Origin: Basidiobolus meristosporus CBS 931.73
Taxonomy: Eukaryota; Basidiobolomycota; Basidiobolomycetes; Basidiobolales; Basidiobolaceae
Reading direction: 5' to 3'
NCBI GenBank assembly: GCA_002104905.1
Contig: MCFE01000576.1
Coordinates: 1 to 56,657 of the forward strand
DNA: 56,657 bases
Made by a program: the position numbers and the translations under genes. The notes under the pieces were generated by a model, which saw only the letters and a list, made by a program, of their open reading frames with translations, had not been told where the DNA came from and ran no database searches. How positions within the stretch are numbered: position 1 is the first letter of the stretch; every line of letters starts with the position of its first letter. Shown piece after piece: positions 46,535-55,004 of this stretch.

Positions 46535-46881
46535 TGCTGTAGGAGCTTGGAGATATTGGAAGTGATTAGGAGAAGTAGTAGATTATGTGGTTTTCACTCA
46601 ATGATTTATTCAATGTCAATGTAGTATTTTTACTTTTGCATGATCTTGGCATAGAAAACATGTAGAGTATGATCCAAAAGGTCCCAAAAACATATGTCTA
46701 AAGTTTGGGGCTGTTTGGACAACTCTGAGAAATTTCATGCTCTGGGTACCTGAAATTTTGGTGGCCATATTACAAGTATATCCCAACAAGGCATTTGGTG
46801 AGGATTCTCTGAGATTTGTGGATGATGATCTCAGTGACTAAGTTAGGTGAATATTTAGCTGGAATTACAAATTTTGCAACA
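46535..46881 (-). repeat. Copia element C: LTR (about 347 bp, diverged)
   Basis: Starts TGCTGTAGGAGCTTGGAG and ends GCAACA, aligning end to end with the 349-bp LTRs of elements A and B but with many more differences. It is flanked on the left by gag 5' sequence and on the right by pol 3' sequence, both on the minus strand: a pol-LTR-gag junction rather than a normal element end. Confidence 0.8.
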
Positions 46882-47757
46882 CTCCACTCAACTAAAGGCT
46901 CATACTGACTAATCCTAATTCTGACCAATCAAATTTGTCTCTAGCTAATGGTGTGGTGAATATGTTTGCAGTCATTTCATCTGTAGGAGGGTAAGCTAAG
47001 TTAACCAAATTATTCTCTATAGCTTGATGTATGTAATGATGTTGAATATCCATGTTCTTAGTTCTAGCATGAAAAGTTGGAATTCTACCTAATTGCATAC
47101 ATCCTTGACTATCTTGAAATAACATAATCAGCATTATTTGACATAAGCCTAAATCTATAAAAGCTTTCTTAGCCACATTTCCTTGTTTGTAGCTTCACAG
47201 GCTGCCATATACTCTGCCCCTGTGGTGGAAAGTGCTACAGTTGATTGCTTTCTTGAATTCCATAAAATTGTTCCTTTACAGTAAATAAAGGTGTATCCTA
47301 TGGTGGATCTTCTGTCTTCTGAATCTTGTCCCCACTTAGCATCAGAGTATCCATAAGATCTTGTTCTGAATTCTTATAGGAGTACCTTGATCAGATATCA
47401 GTAGTTCCATTTAGGTATCTAAAGTCCACTTGACTACTACAATATGGTCAGATTCATAGCTGTGATTATGCTGGCTGACAGCTCCCACTGAATATGAGAT
47501 ATCTGGATGTGCTCCAACCATGCTATCCATCAGACTGCCAACCATAGATTGGTAAAGAAATTCTGGGCTTTCAGATGGCACCAAGCTCTCTTGATTTAGT
47601 TGAGTTTTGACCAAGTTAAGGCTTGTCTCCATTGGGGTAGCTGCCAATTTACAGTCTTCCATTTGATACTGCTTTAGTATATCTTGAATATACTTGGACT
47701 GGCTAAGGTTTGATGGCCAGGGTACTTCTGTCTATCAAGAACTTTATCCCTAAGTAG
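46882..47757 (-). pseudogene. Copia element C: 3' pol fragment (RNase H end)
   Basis: Minus-strand pieces match the end of element A pol: the K-M-E-D-C-K-L-A-A-T-P-M-E-T region (47411-47662) and the C-terminal RNase H part with L-F-Q-D-S-Q-G-C and FHARTKN (46892-47176). Frameshifts and stops separate them, so it is a dead fragment. Similarity stops abruptly at about 47757, at a position equivalent to G-E-L-S-Y-Y in element A. Confidence 0.8.
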
Positions 47758-47864
47758 TAACTAGACTTCTTTCTTTGGATAGCACCTCATTGAGCAATGA
47801 GCGCCAAATAGTGTCATAGTGTGCCAAAGAGACCAAGTTCTTGTAATACTTTGTAATTACAGTC

Positions 47865-48286
47865 CAGAACTGAAGATTTGACCTTAAATGGCATAAATGG
47901 AAGGCTCCTGGAAGAATATTTAAGAAAATTAAGTGCCAACAGGAAGAAAGAAGAAAATGCTTTAAGAAGTAATGATAGTCATCAAAGGAGGTATCCAAAA
48001 CCATTTAAAGGCATTAGCAACCTGTTTAACAACTGCTGCAAAAGGAAAGGACATACATCAGACCAGTGCCTCAAAAAGAGAGATAGCAAGCAGAAAAAGC
48101 CAGAGTATGGAAATGCTGCAACAACTAAAGATAGACTATTCACATCCGCATTAAATATGAAAACAAACAAGGATTTTCAGAAATGGTATATTAGCTCTAG
48201 AGGATCTCAGCACTATATGCATCAGAAGGAACTTTTTATCCAATATCAAGAGATTCCAATTAAGATGGTTTTCATGGGTGACAATA
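47865..48286 (+). pseudogene. Copia gag fragment in opposite orientation
   Basis: A plus-strand open stretch (148 codons from 47878) matches the middle of gag of element B: L-N-x-I-x-G-R-L-L-E-E, the CCHC zinc knuckle (here C-C-K-R-K-G-H-T-S-D-Q-C, with the first Cys position altered) and the protease start, where the D-S-G active-site triad reads S-S-R. It starts about 110 bases from the end of the inverted pol fragment and stops at about 48286, so this is a rearranged piece rather than a full insertion. Confidence 0.75.
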
Positions 48287-48860
48287 CCCTAGGAAAAATA
48301 ATTTGGTCCTGCAGGTGGATCTGATCCAGATCAGCCATCAGGATCCCATTAAGAGACCATCAAAATACCAGCAGCTTGGAATTAGTGACCCTCTTAACAA
48401 TCTTATGACAGGATCACAATGGTGTTTTGCTAATTTTACTACCAAATAAAGTGATAAAACTTCACAGGATTTGATTGGTGCCGTGACAATAATTGTATGG
48501 TATTGTTGTGGCCTTGTTGTGCTCTACAACTATTGTAAATGGATCCAACTGGCCAGGACATCTATTTGCCTTATATAGCAAGAAACTTGATGGTATTTCA
48601 GCAAGCTCACAGCAAGACTCTATGGCATTACATTTGCAGTATGACAGCCTACAGCTGGTTCTGTATTATGCTACCATACCAATTTACCAAATGGTATTTT
48701 CTTTTTCTACCTCCCCTTGTGCAATTCATATATTTCACTGTGGCATCACCCCTCTATATTTGCTGACCGACTACTAGCTTGGGTATTCCACATATTGTTT
48801 GAATAAAAAAAACAATGGCCTCCTGCTTACTAACCTCTACAAGCACACACACCTGCCGCA
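48287..48860. other. Unassigned low-CpG repeat-like DNA
   Basis: No coding sequence recognised. It has the same CpG-poor look as the surrounding mobile elements. The 94-codon frame at 48493-48777 is leucine/tyrosine-rich and overlapped by another frame; I do not accept it. Confidence 0.35.
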
Positions 48861-49724
48861 ATTGTCATACTTCTATCACCTCAACTTTACAGCTTTTTAG
48901 TGTGATACTTGCAAAGTTGCCATATACCTTGTACTGCTGGTAACATATACATCTTGCAAACATATGCTTGGCTATTGCCACCTCTGCCATGAGTACCTCC
49001 TGAATATCTGCAAAGAACTTCTTGGTATTTAGCCAATATATTCCTTCTCCCTGCTGGATTCTAGTCCCCCTTATAGGTGTGCTCTGGCTCTTATTTGTGT
49101 GAATTGTGTATTGAATGGTGTAGAAGTTGGCTTGTGACCAAGAGAAATTGGGCATATCTTGGTAGAGTTTTCCTAATAAAAGTTAGTTGCTTGTTGCACC
49201 CAACTCAACTTTGCATTACTCAACTGATTACACATGCATTGGGGCTGCTTAGCCTCTTAATGCCATAAGCATAGGTGTCTCCATGTGCACATTTATCCGC
49301 AGTATTTTCCAACTCTTCCTGGCTGTCCTCCATGTGCCAACTCATCACATCCATGACAGACTTGAAGGTAATACTCTTGATGAGATTGGGATATGGTAGT
49401 ACCTGCAACTTGACTCTTCTTCCTATCTCCCCACACATTCACTCCATAGGAAACTCCCAAAAGGTGTAGCAAGGCCCAATATTCTCCACACATCATGCAA
49501 GATGGAGTAGAGAATAGATACAGTAGTGGCAGAGATCTACATGTTCAGCTTCATGTTTGTAGTACAGCTGCTCAAATTCTGCCACAAACTCCTTGCACAA
49601 CAGCTGTAGATGCATCAAGTTGGCATTTGTGATACACTTCTGGATACATATTCTTACAATGTCCAAAAATGACTCCTACTGCTTCCAATGTACTCTTGGT
49701 AGGAATGGCTTCAGAATGCCACTT
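48861..49724 (-). pseudogene. Decayed DNA-transposase-like gene (C-terminal part)
   Basis: Reading the minus strand from about 49670, one frame gives L-C-K-E-F-V-A-E-F-E-Q-L-Y-Y, then C-x-x-C-I-Y-S-L-L-H-L-A, a TGA, C-V-E-N-I-G-P-C-Y-T-F-W-E-F-P-M-E, a second TGA, M-C-G-E-I-G-R-R-V, and on to P-Y-P-N-L. The order (leading helix, S-L-L-H-L block, G-P-x-x-x-F-W-x-F-P-M-E-x-x-C-G) recalls the C-terminal block of large fungal transposases (Plavaka/CACTA-like, Tnp2-type), recognised from memory only. A further open stretch with WLNTKKFFADIQEVL lies at 48865-49155. Both stops would be CGA with one C-to-T change. Element A inserted at its upstream end. Confidence 0.45.
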
Positions 49725-49729
49725 GAATA
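49725..49729. repeat. Target-site duplication of element A, left copy (GAATA)
   Basis: The five bases GAATA directly before the left LTR recur directly after the right LTR at 54416-54420, as expected for integrase-mediated insertion of a copia element. Confidence 0.9.
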
Positions 49730-50078
49730 TGTTGTAAGAGTCTTGGAGATATTGGAAGTGATTGGGAGAACAAGTAGATTATGTGGTTTTCCCTTAATGA
49801 TTTATTGAATGTAAAAGTAGTATTTATACTTTTACCTGATCTTGGCATTACAAACACATACAATAGGTTGAGAAAGGTCCCAAGAACATGTGTGCAAAGT
49901 TTGGGGCTGTTTGGACAACTTTGAGAATTTTCATGTTCTGGGTACCTGGTGTTTTGGTGAAAATATTCTAAGTAAATCCCAACAAGGAATTTGGTCAGTA
50001 TTCTCTGGGATTTGAAGGTAATGATCTAAGTGACTAAGTTAGGTGAATATTTAGGTGGAATTACAAATTTTTACAACA
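49730..50078 (-). repeat. Element A 3' LTR (left)
   Basis: 349 bp, from TGTTGTAAGAGTCTTGG to TTTTTACAACA. Not a single CpG in the whole LTR. It matches the right LTR over its full length. Confidence 0.93.
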
Positions 50079-50088
50079 CTCCCACTCA
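50079..50088 (-). promoter_or_regulatory. Element A polypurine tract
   Basis: On the element's coding strand GAGTGGGAGT lies immediately before the 3' LTR, the normal place for the purine-rich primer of plus-strand DNA synthesis. Confidence 0.75.
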
Positions 50089-50180
50089 GCTAAATGTTCA
50101 TACTGACTAGTCCTAATTTGGACCTAAGATATTCAAACTTGTCTCTAGCTAATGGTTTGGTAAATATGTCTGCAATCATT

Positions 50181-52700
50181 TCATCTGTGTGGACAGTAAA
50201 CTAAGCTAACTAAGCTATTCTCTATAGCTTCACGTATGAAATGATGTCTAATATCTATGTGCTTGGTTCTAGCATGAAAAGTTGGATTTCTACCTAATTG
50301 TATACATCCTTGATTATCTTGAAATAAAGTAATAGGCGTTTTTTGACATAGGCCTAAATCTGTAAACCGCTTTCTTAACCACATTGTTTGTTTTGTAGCT
50401 TCACAGGCTGCCATATACTCTGCCTCTGTGGTGGAGAGTGCTATGGTTGGTTGCTTTCTTGAATTCCATGAAATTGCTCCTTTACAGTAAAGAAAGGTGT
50501 ATCCTGTGGTGGATCTTCTGTCTTCTAAATTTCGTCCCCAATCTGCATCAGAGTATCCCACAAGATCTTGTTCTGAGTCCTTATAAGTGCATCTTAAGCA
50601 AATATCAGCAGTTCCTTTTAGGTATCTAAAAATCTGCTTAACTGCTGCAATATGATCAGATCCATAGTTCTGATTATGTTGGCTGACAACTCCCACTGAA
50701 TATGAGATATCTGGACATGTTCCAAGCATGATATACATCAGACTGCAAATCATAGATTGATAAGGAAAGTCAGGGCCTTCAGATGGCACCAAGCTCTCTT
50801 GATTTGGTTGAGTTTTGACCAAGTTAAGGTTTGTCTCCATTGGGGTAGCTGCCAGTTTACAGTCTTCCATTTTGTACTTCTTTAGTATATCTTGAATATA
50901 CTTGGATTGACTTAGGGTAATAGTCTGGGTACTTCTGTCTATGGAGAACTTAATCCCTTAGTAGTAACTAAGCTCTCCTAGATCAGACATCTTGAACTCC
51001 TTAGATAGGCTGGATTTAGTCTCTTCCAATGTTTCTAGGTTATTGGTGGCTATAATAAGATCATCCACATATAGTGCTAATAGAACTGGATTTGCTCTAT
51101 CTGGCTTATAGTATATACTATAGTCAGCATTACTTCTTTTGAAACTCAAAGATTCCAAATAAGAATCTATCTTGCAATTCCAGGCTCTTGGTGATTGTTT
51201 GAGACCATATAGTGACTTTTTAAGCTTACAGACCAAATGGGGGTTATCTTGGTCAACAAACCCATCAGGCTGGTCCATATACATGTCCTCATCAAGTTCT
51301 CCATTCAAAAATGCAGTTTTTACATCCATTTGATGAATAAAAAACTTATATTTTGCTGCAATAGCCAAAATTAATCTGATGGAATTAAACTTGGCTACCG
51401 GTGCAAAGGTCTCAGTATAGTCAAGTCCTTTTGTTTGAGAGTATCCCTTGGCTACAAGTCTTGCTTTGTATCTCTCAACTGTACCATCAGCCTTGTATTT
51501 TGTCTTGAAGACCCATCTGCATCCAATTGATTCTTGGTTGATTGGTAATTTGACTAAGTCCCAAGTTTGATTTTCTATCAGTGCCTGATATTCCTCAGTC
51601 ATTGCAGATCTCCAAAACTTTGTCTGAAGGCTATTTAGGGCCTCTTTTACAGTCTGGGGCTCATCAATATGGACTGAATAGGCATAGGCTACGTTTGTAC
51701 CCTCATTGATATAGTAATATGGGCTATTTCTTGTCTGATTTGATCTCCAGGCATTTGATACTGAAATGATTACTTCTGGGATATTCCTGGGCACTGATTC
51801 TGGCTGAACCACGGTTGTAGAGTCCTCTGGAGTGAAAAAAGTTTCATTGTTTTGCCCTGATTCAATCCTGACAACTTGTGGACTTGAGATCAAATTTTTG
51901 TCATCATCTGATGTCCTTTTTTGTGAAAATTTTGAATTTTCATCAAACAACACATCCCTGGACTTGATAAGCTTCTTTGCTTTGGTATTGTAGAGTCTGT
52001 TTGCCTTACTCTCATTGCAGTAGCCCAAAAATATGCATTTTACACTTTTTGGCTCAGATTTTGGCTGATTTCCGGCCAGTTTTTTGGCATATGCTGTATA
52101 CCCAAATATTCTTAGATGCTCTGCACTTGGTCTGTATCCATACCATGCTTCAAATGGAGTAGAATCACAAAGTATTCTGTTATAACTCCTATTTTTAAGA
52201 TATACAGCAGTGGCAACTGATTCCGCCCAAAAATCATAGGATAATTTTTGATCATGGATCATAGATCTTGCCATATCAATTATTGATCTGTTAGCTTGTT
52301 CTGCTACTCCATTTTGCTGTGGGGAGTATGGTACAGTAGTCTCTTGCTTTATCCCATGAATTTTGCAGAAGTGGTTGAAGAGTTTTGAGGTATATTCTCC
52401 ACCATTGTCAGAGCATATTTTCTTGATTTTTTCACCAGTTTCTCTCTCCACCATGGCTTTGAACTCCCTGAACTTAGACAGAGCTTCTTCCTTTCTCTCC
52501 ATTAAGTAGACCCATGTGTATCTTGTATAATCATCAATAAAAGTGATTAAATACTTCATCCTGCCTAAGGATAAATTTTGCGTAGGTCCACACAGATCTG
52601 AGTGAATTAGATCTAATTTTTTCTTAGTTTTGATTAACCCAGAGATCTTGAACAGTTGTCTGGCTTGTTTCCCATATATGCAGGCTTCACAGTGCTCTCA
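50181..52700 (-). pseudogene. Element A pol: integrase, reverse transcriptase, RNase H
   Basis: Integrase: the C-E-A-C half of the zinc site, then the catalytic Asp in H-S-D-L-C-G-P, the second in S-D-N-G-G-E-Y, and the Glu in N-G-V-A-E-Q-A-N-R. Reverse transcriptase: W-V-F-K-T-K-Y, Y-K-A-R-L-V-A-K-G-Y-S-Q, Q-M-D-V-K-T-A-F-L-N-G and the polymerase centre Y-V-D-D. RNase H: S-D-A-D-W and S-T-T-E-A-E-Y. The 533-codon stretch 50958-52559 is uninterrupted. A TAA after G-E-L-S-Y-Y splits RT from RNase H, and a small frameshift truncates the end at about 50181. The TGA at 52698-52700 closes the gag-side frame. Confidence 0.93.
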
Positions 52701-54062
52701 ATTAGCTGGGGGATCAATTTTCACTCCAGAAATTAGCTGATCTTTGATCATTTTACGCAAATAATCAAAATTGATGTGTCCAAATCTCCTGTTCTAAAGC
52801 ATTGGTGTTTATTCAATTAAGTTACTTATATTGGCTTCCAAATATGATGAAATATAAGTCAACTTGTATAGATTCTGATCTCTGATGCCCAAAGCAATAT
52901 GGGCGCCATTTTGATCAGTGATCCTGCATCCAGAATTGTCAAAACTGAAACTGAGTCCTTCTGCTGTGGCCTTGCTTACAGAGAGTAGGTTCCTGGCTAT
53001 TTCTGGTACATAGAGTACTTCTTTAAAGGTCAGTGTGTGGCTTCCTTCACTGCTTCTAAGGTTTACTTCAATAGTTCCTTCTCCCACTGCATCAAGTGTT
53101 CTATTGTCACCCATGAAAACCTTCTTAATTGGAATTTCTTGATATTGGGTAAAGGGTTCTTTTTGGTGTGTAAAGTGATGAAAAGCTCCAGACTCAATAT
53201 ACCACGTCTGAGAATCCTTATTTGTGGCCATATTTAGTGCAGATATGAACAGTCTATCTTCAGTTGTTGCAGCATTTCCATATTCAGGCTTCTTTTGCTG
53301 ATAATCTCTCTTTTTGAGACACCAGTCTGATGTGTGTCCTTTCCTTTTGCAGTAGTTGCAAAATAGGTTGCTGTTGCCTTTGTAGGGTCTTGGGTATCTC
53401 CTTTGTTGGCTATCATTGCTTACTAAAGCATTTTCTTCTTCCTTCTTATAGGTGCTTGATTTTCTTAATTCTTCATCCAGGAGCCTTCCATGTATGTAAT
53501 TTAAGCTCAAATCTTCAGTTCTTGACTCTAGGGCTGATACAAGGCCCTGAAACGTGTCTGTCAGGCTATTCCGGATGGTAACTATCACATCCTCATCAGT
53601 AGTTGGTACACCCACAGATTCCTTCTCATCTACCAGCAGGGTAATTCTGTTAATTAGATTTTTCATTTCTTCTCCTGGCAGCATCTTTGTAGTAAAGAAT
53701 TTTTGTCTCAGATACATTTTCTTGGCAGCTGAACATGACTTGTAGGTGTCTTCTAATGCCTTCCAGGCATTCTTTGCCGTTTTTGCTCTTGAGCATTGAA
53801 TTAGCAATTTGTCCTTAACATTAAGGCAAATGCAGTTAAAGGCACTTTGTTCTTTCTTCTGGTACTTTAATGCTTCCTCTCCCATGTTTTTAGGAGGGCA
53901 TTCCTCTCCCATTACAATATCCCAAAGGCCTCTTTCTTGTAGCAGCATCTTCATCTTCACCTTCCACACTTGGTAGTTAGATCCATCCAACTTTTCAGCA
54001 GAGGGAAAAATTCCAGTAATTGCAGTAGTAGACATTGCAGAGAGTGACAGCTTGGGGCTCAT
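52701..54062 (-). pseudogene. Element A gag-protease and start of integrase
   Basis: From the ATG at 54062 the frame runs through Gag (S-N-Y-Q-V-W-K-V-K-M, zinc knuckle C-N-Y-C-K-R-K-G-H-T-S-D-W-C) and protease into the integrase N-terminus. Private damage: the protease D-S-G reads E-S-G; a stop lies at 52809; and the W-H pair of the integrase zinc site has become a stop and Asn, losing the first His. Element B keeps the intact residues at these places. An open frame begins upstream within the LTR (54194), but the ATG inside the primer-binding site matches the start in B. Confidence 0.92.
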
Positions 54063-54066
54063 AACA
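54055..54066 (-). promoter_or_regulatory. Element A primer-binding site
   Basis: TGTTATGAGCCC directly follows the 5' LTR. It differs in one base from the version in element B, which is complementary to the anticodon stem-loop of initiator tRNA-Met. The gag ATG lies inside it. Confidence 0.8.
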
Positions 54067-54415
54067 TGTTGTAAGCGTCTTGGAGTTATTGGAAGTGATT
54101 GGGAGAACAAGTAGATTATGTGGTTTTCACTTGATGATTTATTGAATGTAAAAGTAGTATTTACACTTTTACCTGGTCTTGGCACTACAAGCATGTAGAA
54201 TAGGTTAAAGAAGGTCCCAAGAACATGTGTGCAAAGTTTGGGGCTGTTTGGACAACTTTGAGAATTTTCATATTCTGGGTACCTGGTATTTTGGTGAAAA
54301 TATTCAAAGTAAATCCCAACAAGGAATTTGGTTAGTATTTTCTAGGATTTGAAGGTGATGATCTAAGTGACTAAGTCAGGTGAATATTTAGATGGAAATA
54401 CAAATTTTTACAACA
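54067..54415 (-). repeat. Element A 5' LTR (right)
   Basis: 349 bp, mate of the left LTR, with the same TGTTG...CAACA ends. In minus orientation it carries the promoter of element A. Followed by the second GAATA copy at 54416-54420. Confidence 0.93.
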
Positions 54416-54420
54416 GAATA

Positions 54421-54515
54421 AACACATATCCAGTTCATCTAGTTGCTGCATTTGTGTTGTTGCAAATGTGTATGAATATCAATTGGAGCCCATGAGAAGT
54501 ACATAGGGTAGCAGA
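54421..54515. other. Short host spacer between two insertions
   Basis: 95 bases of pre-insertion DNA that continue the sequence interrupted by element A at 49729. No gene seen. Confidence 0.6.
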
Positions 54516-54641
54516 TGTTGTAAGAGTCTTGGAGATACTGGAAGTGATTTGGGAGGACAAGTAGATTATGTGGTTTTCACTTAATGATTTATTGAATGTA
54601 AAAGTAGTATTTATACTTTTACCTGGTCTTGGCATTACAAA
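54516..54641 (-). repeat. Partial copia LTR (D), split by element B
   Basis: 126 bases match the first 126 of the minus-orientation LTR (TGTTGTAAGAGTCTTGG... to CATTACAAA) and stop exactly where element B begins. The rest of this LTR should lie beyond B, outside the window. Confidence 0.88.
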
Positions 54642-54990
54642 TGTTGTAAAAATTTGTATTTCCACCTAAATATTCACCTAACTTAGTCACTTATATCACT
54701 ATCTTCAAATCCTAGAGAATACTGACCAAATTCCTTGTTGGGATTTACTTGGAATATTTTCACCAAAATACCAGGTACCCAGAACATGAAAATTCTCAAA
54801 GTTGTCCAAACAGCCCCAAACTTTGCACACATGTTCTTGGGACCTTCCTTAACCTATTGTACATGTTTGTAATGCCAAGACCAGGTAGAAGTGTAAATAC
54901 TACTTTTACATTCAATAAATCATTAAGCAAAAACCACATAATCTACTTGTTCTCCCAATCACTTCCAATATCTCCAAGACTCTTACAATA
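54642..54990 (+). repeat. Element B 5' LTR
   Basis: 349 bp, the same length as both LTRs of A, from TGTTGTAAAAATTTG to CTTACAATA; the terminal CA is TA here. Preceded by ACAAA, the presumed target-site duplication. Confidence 0.92.
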
Positions 54991-55004
54991 GGTTATGAGC
55001 CCTG
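54991..55004 (+). promoter_or_regulatory. Element B primer-binding site, complementary to initiator tRNA-Met anticodon stem-loop
   Basis: GGTTATGAGCCCTG follows the LTR without a gap. Its complement, CAGGGCTCATAACC, is the anticodon stem-loop of eukaryotic initiator tRNA-Met. Priming from an internal tRNA fragment is established for Drosophila copia and yeast Ty5. The ATG of gag (54995) is within the site. Confidence 0.85.

Larger units (their letters stand above)
49730..54415 (-). mobile_element. Ty1/copia LTR retrotransposon, element A (complete but inactive)
   Basis: A 4686-bp element on the minus strand, bounded by two 349-bp LTRs that begin TGTTG and end CAACA and flanked by the duplication GAATA. 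Order from its 5' end (right): LTR, primer-binding site, gag, protease, integrase, reverse transcriptase, RNase H, polypurine tract, LTR. Integrase before RT marks it as copia type. The LTRs differ at about two dozen positions by hand count (roughly 93% identical), so the insertion is not recent. The reading frame is broken by several stops and a frameshift near the RNase H end. Confidence 0.95.

Noticed and set aside
54067-54194. Gag extension reading back into the LTR of element A
   Set aside because: The open frame is a by-product of the LTR sequence; the shared ATG inside the primer-binding site fits both copies better.
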